Positions 42,682 through 51,147 of a stretch of DNA of 64,000 bases are shown in pieces. The position numbers and the translations under genes were made by a program. Source of the stretch: Alterisphingorhabdus sp038748365. Lineage in GTDB: Bacteria; Pseudomonadota; Alphaproteobacteria; Sphingomonadales; Sphingomonadaceae. Under the pieces are notes generated by a model. That model made no database searches and was not told the DNA's origin. It was given only the letters and a program-made list of their open reading frames with translations. The stretch spans positions 1 through 64,000 of the forward strand of contig JBCDIZ010000005.1 in the NCBI GenBank assembly GCA_038748365.1, read 5' to 3'. How positions within the stretch are numbered: the first letter of the stretch is position 1; every line of letters begins with the position of its first letter.

Positions 42682-43139
42682 TGTCTGAGAGTAACCGCAA
42701 AAGGCTGGCGGATTTTCTGCCCTATCAGCTTTCGATCACCACCAATGCGGTCAGCAATCTCATCGCCGAGGAATATCGCAGCCGCTTTGGCCTTAAAATC
42801 ACCGAGTGGCGGATAATGGCGGTGCTGGGCGATCTGGAACAGGTGACACAGCGCGAACTGGTGGCCGTCACCCGGATGGACAAGGTCGCGGTCAATCGTG
42901 CCTGCAAGGCTCTGGTCGAGCGCAAGCTGATCGCCCGCGCGCCCCATGCCAGCGATGGCCGCTCGCACCAGCTGGCGCTAACGGTGACGGGTGCAGAGCT
43001 TTATGGCGAAATCATGCCGCTGGCCGAGGATATGGAACGACGGATTTTCGCGGTGCTTTCGGCGGAAGAGGAAGCACAGATGCGCGATATGCTGACCCGC
43101 CTGCGTGAGGCGAGCGATGCTTTGCGGGGTGAGGAATAG
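42681..43139 (+). CDS. MarR-family transcription regulator
   Basis: Winged-helix repressor of 152 residues. 'GLKITEWRIMAVLGDLEQVT' and 'TRMDKVAVNRACKALVERKL' are the recognition region, followed by the wing 'HASDGRSHQLALTVTG'. Its ATG uses the last base of the receptor stop codon. MarR proteins sense small aromatic compounds. In this setting the likely ligand is homogentisate or a relative, and the likely targets are these operons. That is inference from position. Confidence 0.9.
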   Translation: MSESNRKRLADFLPYQLSITTNAVSNLIAEEYRSRFGLKITEWRIMAVLGDLEQVTQRELVAVTRMDKVAVNRACKALVERKLIARAPHASDGRSHQLALTVTGAELYGEIMPLAEDMERRIFAVLSAEEEAQMRDMLTRLREASDALRGEE

Positions 43140-43157
43140 AGAACTTGCTTCACTATA

Positions 43158-43236
43158 ATCCGTTCGCCTTTAGCGAAGTCGAGAGGCCGGTGCAACTGGA
43201 GAGCTGTGTATCGACTGCGCTCGACACGAACGGGAT
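43158..43236. repeat. Imperfect inverted repeat related to the TTCGACAAG family
   Basis: AATCCGTTCGC...GAAGTCGAG at the left end and TCGACTGCGCTCGACACGAACGGGATT at the right end are inverted and related to the repeats at 34211 and 45908. It lies between convergent genes. Confidence 0.6.
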
Positions 43237-43265
43237 TATTTCAAAACTAACTCTCAAATTCCGCG

Positions 43266-43937
43266 TTAAGCCGCCTCCGCCTGTTGAACACTATCTGACA
43301 GTTTCTGCGCCAAGTCGCGATTGATGCGGGCGCGCAGGGCGTTGTCGATATCGGGCCATTTTGCGCACAGCTTGCGCAAGGCGGCGCTGTCCCAGGCGAG
43401 TATTTCAGCATTGTCGCTGCTGATCACCGTGGCGCTGGCCGGGCCGTTGAGCAGCCAGGCGACCTCGCCGATAAAATTATTCTCTCGCAACGGGAAGCTA
43501 TCGCGGCCCTTGCTCACATGTACGATGCCGTCCGTTATGAAATAGAGCCTTTCGGGGATTTGCCCTTCCAGAGTCAGCCGCAAATCCTGCTCACCCGAAA
43601 GCCGGGTTGCCGCTTTGAGCAGGCGGCGGAACTGGCCGGGATTGAAATTGTCGAAACGGCTATAGAGCGCCTTGTCCTCATCGCTCATGCCCCAGGTGGT
43701 GCGCTCCAGAGCGATGCGCCCCATCACCACGACATTGGCGATGGTCATCAACATTGTAGAACCGATGGCAATCCACAAGGTCACCTCGGGCACGAAGAGA
43801 TAATAGGCGATGTAAAAGCCGTTGCCGATCAGCGTTAATATGCGCAGCGTCAGCTCGCCGCGCACCGCAAAGGCGATGATGTAGATGATCGCGCCGATAT
43901 TGATCAGGATTGTGCCGTCAGACCAGCCCATAATCAT
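43266..43937 (-). CDS. Membrane protein with cyclic-nucleotide-binding-like (Popeye-type) domain
   Basis: Protein of 223 residues. Three transmembrane helices occupy about residues 8-80. A cytoplasmic beta-roll domain (95-215) contains 'LEGQIPERLYFITDGIVHVS' and 'ENNFIGEVAWLLNGPASATV', as in CAP/cNMP-binding and Popeye proteins. The Arg of the phosphate-binding cassette in CAP is not clearly present, so ligand binding is uncertain. It interrupts the two halves of the tyrosine-degradation genes on the opposite strand. An alternative start is ATG 43931. Confidence 0.8.
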   Translation of the reverse strand: MIMGWSDGTILINIGAIIYIIAFAVRGELTLRILTLIGNGFYIAYYLFVPEVTLWIAIGSTMLMTIANVVVMGRIALERTTWGMSDEDKALYSRFDNFNPGQFRRLLKAATRLSGEQDLRLTLEGQIPERLYFITDGIVHVSKGRDSFPLRENNFIGEVAWLLNGPASATVISSDNAEILAWDSAALRKLCAKWPDIDNALRARINRDLAQKLSDSVQQAEAA

Positions 43938-44102
43938 GCTCCCTGCCCATGGAGATATTATGCGACCTTTATGGCACTGCTATAACCGCTGCGCGCAATT
44001 TGGAAAAGACATGCAAAAGCGCATTGCAGAATCGGTGCAAAAGGAATATAGTTACAGATGATACTATTTTCAGATCACCCCTAATCTGTGGAGACCCTGC
44101 TG

Positions 44103-45230
44103 ATGAACGCCCCTGTGACTGCAAAAGCCTCTGATGTTGCCAACCCCGCCGGTCTGGACGGGTTTGAGTTTATCGAATTCTGCGCCCCCGAAAAGGGCCA
44201 GCTCGAGCCGGTATTTGAAGCCATGGGCTTTTCCCATGTCGCAACGCACCGTAGCAAGCAGGTGCATCTTTGGCGTCAGGGTGGCATCAATCTGATCATC
44301 AACTATGAGCCGCGCAGCGCGGCCTGGTATTTTGCCCGTGAACATGGTCCTTCGGCTTGCGGCATGGCCTTCCGTGTGCATGATGCCGCCAAGGCCTATG
44401 ATCATCTGATCGCCGCCGGAGCTGAGCCGGTGCATGTCGAAACCGGCCCGATGGAACTGCGCCTGCCCGCCATTCGCGGCATTGGCGGCGCGATTCTGTA
44501 TCTGGTGGATCGCTATGAGGGTAAGGCAGGCAAGGATGATCTGACCATCTACGATATCGATTTTGAATATCTACCCGGTGTTGACCGCCGCCCCGAAGGC
44601 GCGGGCTTCCAGCTGATCGATCACCTGACGCACAACGTCTATACCGGCCGCATGACCTATTGGGCCGATTATTATGAGAAGCTGTTCAATTTCCGCGAGA
44701 TCCGCTTTTTCGACATTAAGGGCGAATATACCGGCCTGACCTCCAAGGCGCTGACCGCGCCTGACGGCAAGATCAAAATCCCGCTCAATGAAGAAGGCGA
44801 GGGCGGCAAGGGTCAGATTGAGGAATTTCTGCGTGCATTTAACGGCGAGGGCATCCAGCATATCGCTCTGATTTGTGATGATCTGGTCGGCTGCTGGGAC
44901 CGGCTGAAGAAACTCGGTGTGCCGTTCATGACCGCACCGCCGGCGACCTATTATGAGATGCTCGATGAGCGTCTGCCCGGCCATGGTGAGAACCCGGATG
45001 AGCTGAAAATGCGCGGCATCTTGCTCGATGGCACCACCGAAGGTGGTAACGCACGTCTGCTGCTGCAAATCTTTGCCGAGCCGCAAATCGGTCCGGTGTT
45101 CTTTGAATTTATCCAGCGCAAGGGCGATGACGGCTTTGGCGAGGGCAATTTCAAGGCGCTGTTCGAAAGTATCGAGCGCGACCAGATCGCGCGCGGTGTG
45201 CTGGATGCAGACAAGGCTCCGGCGGAGTAA
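44103..45230 (+). CDS. hpd: 4-hydroxyphenylpyruvate dioxygenase
   Basis: Non-haem iron enzyme of 375 residues that makes homogentisate from 4-hydroxyphenylpyruvate. Two VOC domains are visible. The C-terminal catalytic one has 'FQLIDHLTHNVYTGRM' (first iron His), 'GIQHIALICDDL' (second His) and 'LLLQIFAEPQIGPVFFEFIQ' (Glu ligand), then 'GDDGFGEGNFKALFES'. ATG 44103 follows CTGCTG without a strong SD; the frame is open from 44088. A VOC gene and fah follow. Confidence 0.96.
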   Translation: MNAPVTAKASDVANPAGLDGFEFIEFCAPEKGQLEPVFEAMGFSHVATHRSKQVHLWRQGGINLIINYEPRSAAWYFAREHGPSACGMAFRVHDAAKAYDHLIAAGAEPVHVETGPMELRLPAIRGIGGAILYLVDRYEGKAGKDDLTIYDIDFEYLPGVDRRPEGAGFQLIDHLTHNVYTGRMTYWADYYEKLFNFREIRFFDIKGEYTGLTSKALTAPDGKIKIPLNEEGEGGKGQIEEFLRAFNGEGIQHIALICDDLVGCWDRLKKLGVPFMTAPPATYYEMLDERLPGHGENPDELKMRGILLDGTTEGGNARLLLQIFAEPQIGPVFFEFIQRKGDDGFGEGNFKALFESIERDQIARGVLDADKAPAE

Positions 45231-45237
45231 GAAAAAT

Positions 45238-45320
45238 CGTCATTGCGAGCGCAGCGAAGCAATCCAGGGCCGCACGAGCTCGCTCTGGATTGCTTCGTCG
45301 CTTCACTCCTCGCAATGACG
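45238..45320. repeat. CGTCATTGCGAG-type inverted repeat
   Basis: CGTCATTGCGAGCGCAGCG at the left and its near complement ending CGCAATGACG at the right enclose GAAGCAATCCAG/CTGGATTGCTTC. A widely distributed intergenic palindrome. It lies between hpd and the VOC gene on the same strand and would form a stable RNA hairpin in the transcript. Confidence 0.85.
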
Positions 45321-45335
45321 TATAGGAGACCCTAA

Positions 45336-45896
45336 ATGACCACCACAGCCCCCAATATTTCGCGCATTCACCATGTCGCCTATCGCTGCAAGGACGCGAA
45401 GGAGACGGTTCAATGGTATGAGCGCGTTCTCGGCATGGAATATACCAATGCCTTCGCCGAGGATTATGTCCCCTCTACAGGGGCTTATGATCCCTATATG
45501 CACGTTTTTCTCGATTGCGGCGGCGGCAATGTGATCGCGTTTTTTGAGCTGCCCAATCAGCCGGATATGGGCAAAGACCCCAATACCCCGGCCTGGGTGC
45601 AGCATATCGCGTTTGAGGTCGCCGATATGGATGCGCTGTTGGCGGCAAAAGACCATATCGAGGCTGAGGGCATCGAGGTGCTGGGGCCAACCTATCACGG
45701 CATTTTCCGCTCCATCTATTTCTTTGATCCCAATGGGCATCGGCTGGAGCTGGCGTGCAATATCGGTAGCGAAGAGCAATATGCCGAACTGCGCCGCGTC
45801 GCGCCGGATATGCTGGAAGAATGGAGCCAAACCAAAACCGCGCCGCAACATGCGCAATGGCTGCATGTCGATCCCGATGCGGTGGAAGCGGAATAG
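45336..45896 (+). CDS. VOC-family protein in the tyrosine-degradation operon
   Basis: Single-module glyoxalase-fold protein of 186 residues. 'RIHHVAYRCKDAKETVQWYE' carries the first metal His, 'WVQHIAFEVADMDALLAAK' a second, and 'YFFDPNGHRLELACN' ends with the Glu ligand, so the metal site looks complete. It could be a ring-cleaving dioxygenase-like or lyase activity. Its place between hpd and fah, with hmgA missing, makes its substrate interesting. GGAG precedes the ATG. Confidence 0.85.
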   Translation: MTTTAPNISRIHHVAYRCKDAKETVQWYERVLGMEYTNAFAEDYVPSTGAYDPYMHVFLDCGGGNVIAFFELPNQPDMGKDPNTPAWVQHIAFEVADMDALLAAKDHIEAEGIEVLGPTYHGIFRSIYFFDPNGHRLELACNIGSEEQYAELRRVAPDMLEEWSQTKTAPQHAQWLHVDPDAVEAE

Positions 45897-45907
45897 CATA
45901 ACCAAGA

Positions 45908-45991
45908 CCGTTAGCCCTGAGCCTGTCGAAGGGTGTTTCTCTGCTTGGCGCAATGCTGATAAACGGGCTTCGACAAGCTCAGCCCTGACGG
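45908..45991. repeat. TTCGACAAGCTCAG-type inverted repeat, copy 2
   Basis: Left arm CCGTTAGCCCTGAGCCTGTCGAAGG region and right arm CTTCGACAAGCTCAGCCCTGACGG are inverted. Same family as 34211-34289. Located between the VOC gene and fah on the same strand. Confidence 0.8.
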
Positions 45992-46037
45992 TATTTGGGG
46001 CAATTGTGGAAATGAAGAAAATAAGGAAAACGCATAA

Positions 46038-47048
46038 ATGAAACTGGCATCACTTGAGAGCGGCCGCGATGGCTGTTTGGTCGTCGTTTCCAATGATCTC
46101 GCCTGGTATGCCGATGCGGCGCATATCTGCCCGACCTTGCAGGCGGCGCTGGATGATTGGGACACAATCGCACCGCAACTGGAAGTGCTGGCCCGCGATT
46201 TGGAGCATGAGGCGATCCCGCGCGAGCGTTTCCATGAGCATGATGCCGCTGCGCCCTTGCCGCGCGCCTACCAATGGGCCGATGGCAGCGCCTATGTGAA
46301 TCACGTCGAACTAGTGCGCAAGGCACGTGGTGCCGAGATGCCAGAAACCTTCTGGACCGACCCGCTTATGTATCAAGGTGGCTCCGACGATATGCGCGGT
46401 GCGCGCTCGCCGATAAAACTCGCCGATGAGGCCTGGGGTTGCGATCTTGAGGCAGAGATTGTTGTTGTCACCGGCGATGTACCACAGGGCGTGACACCCG
46501 AAGAAGCGTGCAGCTATATCCGCCTGATCGGACTGGTGAACGATATTTCCTTGCGCAATCTCATCCCCGGCGAACTGGCCAAGGGCTTTGGCTTTGTCCA
46601 GTCCAAGCCCGCCAGCGCTTTCTCACCGGTGTTCGTCACCCCCGACGCGCTGGGCGATTACTGGCAGGACGGCAAGCTGCACCGCACGCTGCTGGTAGAC
46701 CTCAATAGCGAGCCCTTTGGTCGAGCGGTCGCTTCGGACGACTGCACCTTCGATTTCGGCGTCTTGATCGCGCATCTCGCCAAAACCCGCAATATCGGCG
46801 CGGGCTCGATCATCGGTTCCGGCACCGTCTCCAACCGCGACAGCGATGGCGGCCCGGGTAAGCCGGTAAGCGATGGTGGCTTGGGCTATAGCTGTATCGC
46901 TGAAGTGCGGATGGTCGAGAAAATCCTGACCGGAGAATTCAAAACCGGCTTCCTCAAACACGGGGATACCGTGCGCATCGATGTGCATGATGACAATGAG
47001 CACACGATTTTCGGTGCGATCGAGCAGACGGTTGAGAAACCCAACTGA
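46038..47048 (+). CDS. fahA: Fumarylacetoacetase
   Basis: Hydrolase of 336 residues that splits fumarylacetoacetate into fumarate and acetoacetate, the last step of tyrosine breakdown. 'YMQ'-type metal region appears as 'DPLMYQGGSDDMRGARSPI', with 'WGCDLEAEIVVVTGDVP', 'RLIGLVNDISLRNLIP' and 'GSIIGSGTVSNRDSDGGPGK'. It matches the bacterial short form of the family (FAH domain with an N-terminal extension). It follows the VOC gene after a palindromic repeat. Confidence 0.94.
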   Translation: MKLASLESGRDGCLVVVSNDLAWYADAAHICPTLQAALDDWDTIAPQLEVLARDLEHEAIPRERFHEHDAAAPLPRAYQWADGSAYVNHVELVRKARGAEMPETFWTDPLMYQGGSDDMRGARSPIKLADEAWGCDLEAEIVVVTGDVPQGVTPEEACSYIRLIGLVNDISLRNLIPGELAKGFGFVQSKPASAFSPVFVTPDALGDYWQDGKLHRTLLVDLNSEPFGRAVASDDCTFDFGVLIAHLAKTRNIGAGSIIGSGTVSNRDSDGGPGKPVSDGGLGYSCIAEVRMVEKILTGEFKTGFLKHGDTVRIDVHDDNEHTIFGAIEQTVEKPN

Positions 47049-47065
47049 TCCTTGCTCAAGATAGG

Positions 47066-47090
47066 AAAAAGGGGCGGTGTCACCGCCCCC
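47066..47090 (-). terminator. Terminator for the tad operon (minus strand)
   Basis: GGGGCGGTG and CACCGCCCC (47071-47089) form a GC-rich hairpin. On the minus strand it is followed by TTTTTCC, right after the tadC stop. It also lies 20 bp after fahA on the plus strand and could stop both convergent transcripts. Confidence 0.8.
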
Positions 47091-47096
47091 TGATCC

Positions 47097-48089
47097 TTAT
47101 TTGTTGATTAGTGCATCGCTGATCGAGCAGGCTGCTGGACCAAGGATCACGACGAAAAGCACTGGCAGAATGAACAGAATGAGCGGCACTGTCATGATTG
47201 CAGGCAGGCGTGCCGCCTTTTCCTCTGCACGCATCATGCGTTCGTTGCGGAATTCTGCTGAGAGAACACGAAGTGCAGATGCTAGCGGAGTACCGTATTT
47301 CTCGGTCTGGATCATGGTGGTCACCACACCTTTGACCGCTTCCAGATCAACACGATAGGCAAGGTTCTCAAAGGCTTGCCGACGCTCAGTAAGGAAGCTC
47401 AACTCAATCGCCGTTAGCGCAAATTCATCACCTAGTTCTGGGTAAGCACGGCCCAGTTCCTTGGCAACGCGGTTAAAGGCGGCATCGACCGTCAGACCAG
47501 CTTCTGCGCAGATAACCAACAGGTCGAGTGCATCAGGAAGCCCTTTGCGGATGGCATCAGTGCGCTTGGCAACCTTGTTCTGAACAAAGATATCTGGTCC
47601 CTTATAGCTCAGGATAAGGGATAGAGCCATAATGCCCGATTTCTTCCATGCTTCCCAATCCGATAAACCGTCAAACACGTAAATATAGAGCGCTGTTCCG
47701 CCGCCAATAACGATCGGTAGGATCAAGCGACCAAAGATAACAGCAATCGCCGCATCTTTGGAACGGATACCGGCTTGGGCAAGTTTTTGCTGGGCTGCCT
47801 CAAGCTGTTCATCCTGCAAGACACTAAGCGATGACAAAATGCTACGCATTCTGTCCGTAGTTTCATTTTGCTGCACCAGCTTGGCGCGCTTTTTGGTGGA
47901 TGCCGTAATACCGGCCTTGAGCTGCTCACGCCGCTCATTGAGTGACTTGACGCGCTTGGCCATGGGATCACGCACCGTTGTTGCGGCATAAATTGCGACC
48001 ATTACCGCCAGCGTTGCGATGGCGGCCAAAATGGTGGCAACCCAGAGCACATCAACGCCCATTAATGTTGGTCCGCCAGCTTCAGGCAT
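47097..48089 (-). CDS. tadC: Flp/Tad pilus inner-membrane protein TadC
   Basis: Platform protein of 330 residues. An N-terminal helix (about 12-33) is followed by a coiled region, two membrane helices (about 105-150) and the T2SS-F domain ('LDLLVICAEAGLTVDAAFNR', then 'GDEFALTAIELSFLTERRQA'), and a final helix ('VPLILFILPVLFVVILGPA'). AGGA precedes ATG 48089; ATG 48062 is an alternative. It is the last gene of the minus-strand pilus operon. Confidence 0.93.
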   Translation of the reverse strand: MPEAGGPTLMGVDVLWVATILAAIATLAVMVAIYAATTVRDPMAKRVKSLNERREQLKAGITASTKKRAKLVQQNETTDRMRSILSSLSVLQDEQLEAAQQKLAQAGIRSKDAAIAVIFGRLILPIVIGGGTALYIYVFDGLSDWEAWKKSGIMALSLILSYKGPDIFVQNKVAKRTDAIRKGLPDALDLLVICAEAGLTVDAAFNRVAKELGRAYPELGDEFALTAIELSFLTERRQAFENLAYRVDLEAVKGVVTTMIQTEKYGTPLASALRVLSAEFRNERMMRAEEKAARLPAIMTVPLILFILPVLFVVILGPAACSISDALINK

Positions 48090-48127
48090 CTGTCATTCCT
48101 ATTCCGCTCTTGGTCGCTCTATCGACA

Positions 48128-49099
48128 CTAAATCTCAAAGCTTATCATTCTGGACATGATGAACACGCCAAGACTCATCCAGACCATGCCACCCATGCCA
48201 GCAATAATCAGTCGTTCATCAACAAAGAAGCCACCAATATATTCAGGGTTCACATAGAAAATCATGGCAAAGACAACGAAAGGCAATGCTCCCAAAATAT
48301 AGGCTGATGCCTTGGCTTCCGATGACATCGCCTTGATCTTGAGCTTCATCTGAGCGCGTTTCCTGAGAACGTCTGACAGATTGGCCAATGTTTCTGCCAA
48401 GTTACCGCCCGTTTCTCGCTGAATGGCGAGCGTAATGCAGAAAAAGTTGAATTCTGGCGTATTCAGTTTCTTGGCTGTTTCCTGAAGAGAATCTTCCATG
48501 GTACGGCCAATTTTTATCCGCTCTGTGACCTCTTTGAACTCTTCCCCGACCGGCCCGGGAATTTCAGTTGCTACAACACCCAGAGTTTCGGTCACAGGTA
48601 AGCCCGAACGGAGACCACGCACCAGAAGTTCAATGGCGTCAGGGAAATTCGTGGTGAATTGGGTGATCCGCTTCTTGATCATGGAACCGATAACCATATG
48701 CGGCAGGCCAAAGCCAACTGCTGCTCCAACAAAGACAGATAGCATCGGGTTGTTACTGCGGAAATATATCAATGCTCCGATAACAACAGTAATTCCTACG
48801 CAAACATAAAGATACTGGGCCAATGTCCAGTTGCGCCCTGTCTGAGCCAGCCGATTAGCCAGCATGTCGAGCTTGGACATTTCCCCTTGCGCATTGCCGC
48901 GCGGTTTGCGCGCAGCAATAGCTTTACGCATTTGGTCTTCGACCTGGCTTTTGGTGCTTTCACTATGCCGGAGTTTTAGGTCGTTAAGCCTTCTAGCGCC
49001 TTCCTTCTGAACCGAAGGGCCGGAAAAGCCGAAGACAAGCATAACGAGGAACGCCAGAACGCCCAGCACCAGCAAGCCTATCTGCATCCACTCTGTCAT
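48128..49099 (-). CDS. tadB: Flp/Tad pilus inner-membrane protein TadB
   Basis: Second platform protein, 323 residues. An N-terminal membrane helix (about 6-26), a cytoplasmic linker, and two more helices precede the T2SS-F domain with 'AIELLVRGLRSGLPVTETLG' and 'NFFCITLAIQRETGGNLAET'. The last helix is near the C-terminus. It should dock the pilus ATPase. The ATPase gene, normally directly upstream, is absent: only 56 bp separate this start from cpaE. Confidence 0.94.
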   Translation of the reverse strand: MTEWMQIGLLVLGVLAFLVMLVFGFSGPSVQKEGARRLNDLKLRHSESTKSQVEDQMRKAIAARKPRGNAQGEMSKLDMLANRLAQTGRNWTLAQYLYVCVGITVVIGALIYFRSNNPMLSVFVGAAVGFGLPHMVIGSMIKKRITQFTTNFPDAIELLVRGLRSGLPVTETLGVVATEIPGPVGEEFKEVTERIKIGRTMEDSLQETAKKLNTPEFNFFCITLAIQRETGGNLAETLANLSDVLRKRAQMKLKIKAMSSEAKASAYILGALPFVVFAMIFYVNPEYIGGFFVDERLIIAGMGGMVWMSLGVFIMSRMISFEI

Positions 49100-49155
49100 C
49101 TTTGTCCCCTAACGTATCAAGGCTAAGCAAAATGGCACTGCCGCCATGAGCTTGC

Positions 49156-50433
49156 TTACCCCTCTTTCTTTGGCTTTGATGGCAGAAGCGATTTGAAATC
49201 GCCGAATTTGCCGAGCAGCGATTTTTTTGCACCTTCGCCTTCGCTATCCTCGTCATCATCTTCAACAACACCCAAAACGCGCTCACCAAGTGATGCCATT
49301 ATGGATGCAGTCTTACTATTTTTGTTAGCGGTAATAAAAGGTTGGCCGAGTTTGGCAGCAGCAGCAGCGCCTTTGAAGTCGGCTGGTATGACGAAATCAA
49401 TTTTGCGCTCAACCGAGGCTTCAAAATCCGCACGGCTGATTTCCAAGTTGCTTGGTTGTACCTTATTAGCCACCAATACTATTTGCGCCTGTGGAGCATT
49501 GCTCTTTAACCATGACAGGATGCGAATAGCATCGCGGGCAGAAGCAAGCGTTAATTCGGTGACCAAAACAGCGACATTTACATCGCTCATAAGATGCGGG
49601 AAATTGACCAGCATATTCCGTGGCAGATCAATCATCGTCGACTCAAATGCAGCACGAAATTCTTCCTGAAGCTGGAAGAATGCTGCACCATCAGTCATCA
49701 ATGGTGAACTGATCGGCGCTTCTGCAGACAATATCGCAAGTTTTTCGTTAGCCTTGATCATCGCACGCTCAATAAACAGGCCGTCAATACGGCTCGGATT
49801 ATCAATCGCGTCGGTAAGGCCCCGACCAGGCTCCAAGTCCATGATCAGCGCATCGGTGCCGAAATGGACATCAAGGTCGAGCAGTGCCGTTTGGCGGTCA
49901 GCATCCTGACTGAAATACCACGCCAGTGATGTAGCAATAGTGCTGGCGCCAACGCCGCCGCGACTGCCGATAACAGCGGTTGTGACATGAGGCCGCTCAC
50001 TGCCATTATCTTGCTGCTTTGGAGCACTGAAGATCGCCTGGGCCTGTACTAAGGCATCGCGCAGCTGGTCAGGGCTGACCGGCTTTAGCAGATAGTCCTG
50101 CAAACCACTGACGATAAGATCGCGATAAAGACGTACATCATTGACCTGACCCATGGCCACGACAACGGTGCCTGGCTCACAGACCTCGGCCAGAGCATTG
50201 ATATCGTTTAACGGATCGCCTGACTCAGACAGGTCGACCAAAAGGATGTTAGGACTGGCGGCAATAGAAAGTGACTGGATTGCGTTGCGTAATCCGCCTT
50301 GATTACACTTTTCCGATTGCCAGCCCATTTCAATGCAGACTGTCCGGACGACATCCAGCGTCTCATCGTCACAGATATAGGCAGCAAAAGCATCACGCGT
50401 GCCACTGCCCGTAGGATTGAAGGGAGCGTTCAT
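49156..50433 (-). CDS. cpaE: Pilus assembly protein CpaE/TadZ (MinD-like ATPase)
   Basis: Localisation factor of 425 residues. Residues ~10-130 form a receiver-like domain lacking clear phosphorylation residues. From ~150 there is a MinD/ParA-like ATPase with the deviant Walker A 'GSRGGVGASTIATSL'. The C-terminus is acidic then basic ('EDDDEDSEGEGAKK'). CpaE proteins place the Tad machine at a cell pole. ATG 50433 follows GGAGGAGGAC, which lies inside the glycine-rich end of cpaD. The frame is open from 50499, but that would read the cpaD glycine tail in another frame. Confidence 0.92.
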   Translation of the reverse strand: MNAPFNPTGSGTRDAFAAYICDDETLDVVRTVCIEMGWQSEKCNQGGLRNAIQSLSIAASPNILLVDLSESGDPLNDINALAEVCEPGTVVVAMGQVNDVRLYRDLIVSGLQDYLLKPVSPDQLRDALVQAQAIFSAPKQQDNGSERPHVTTAVIGSRGGVGASTIATSLAWYFSQDADRQTALLDLDVHFGTDALIMDLEPGRGLTDAIDNPSRIDGLFIERAMIKANEKLAILSAEAPISSPLMTDGAAFFQLQEEFRAAFESTMIDLPRNMLVNFPHLMSDVNVAVLVTELTLASARDAIRILSWLKSNAPQAQIVLVANKVQPSNLEISRADFEASVERKIDFVIPADFKGAAAAAKLGQPFITANKNSKTASIMASLGERVLGVVEDDDEDSEGEGAKKSLLGKFGDFKSLLPSKPKKEG

Positions 50434-50434
50434 C

Positions 50435-51133
50435 TTATTGTCCTCCTCCACCAGCAGCACCACCGCCGCCGCCGCCGGCACCACCACCGCCGCCGCCACT
50501 GGTTCCTCCGCCGCCTAAGCCGCCTGCACCAGTTGGTTGTGCGTTACGCAGCGTCTCAATGGCTTTGATCGCTGTATCCGAGTCTGAAGTACCATCACCC
50601 TGACCGCGCACTAGATCTTCAGCGTCGGCAACCATTGAGGCCAAGTTGCTGTTTGAGGCGCAGCCGAAATTGCTGCTGGTGCCGTTGTTGAAGTTGGTCT
50701 CGCTTACTGAGGACCAGTCCGGGCAACCATCAACGCGCGCGCTGGACCGGCTAATCACGATCCGGACATCACCAGGTGCAAGATTGCCGCCGGTGATCGG
50801 TGCAGTATCAGCGATCAGTAGGCCATATTTTGCAGCCGCAGCCTCGACCAATGATCGTACTGAACGATTGCTCACAGGATCATCTATAGAAACGCGATCA
50901 CCATAGCCTACACCCATTGCCGCAAACCATTGGGCCAGTTTGGCTTGTTCCGAAACCGGAAGAGTGCCGCCGCGCGTATTGAGGTCAAGCGCATAGTTAC
51001 TACGGCTGACTACAGGCTCGTGAATGCTGTTCAGCGAGCGATTGCTAGCCGTATGGCTCGTGCAAGCCGATGCGGCAAGAGCAAGGCCGAGAATGAGGGC
51101 CGATGAAAAGGTTTTTCTATTGAATTGGGTCAT
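50435..51133 (-). CDS. cpaD: Pilus assembly lipoprotein CpaD
   Basis: Outer-membrane-associated lipoprotein of 232 residues. The signal peptide ends in the lipobox 'LAASACTS'. The CpaD domain includes 'GTLPVSEQAKLAQWFAAMGV', 'RVVISRSSARVDGCPDWSS' and 'NFGCASNSNLASMVA'. The last ~28 residues are nearly all Gly with a few Ala, Ser and Thr, an unusual low-complexity tail. It partners the secretin CpaC. Its stop is one base before the cpaE start. Confidence 0.92.
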   Translation of the reverse strand: MTQFNRKTFSSALILGLALAASACTSHTASNRSLNSIHEPVVSRSNYALDLNTRGGTLPVSEQAKLAQWFAAMGVGYGDRVSIDDPVSNRSVRSLVEAAAAKYGLLIADTAPITGGNLAPGDVRIVISRSSARVDGCPDWSSVSETNFNNGTSSNFGCASNSNLASMVADAEDLVRGQGDGTSDSDTAIKAIETLRNAQPTGAGGLGGGGTSGGGGGGAGGGGGGAAGGGGQ

Positions 51134-51147
51134 TTCGTCGGTCCTTC

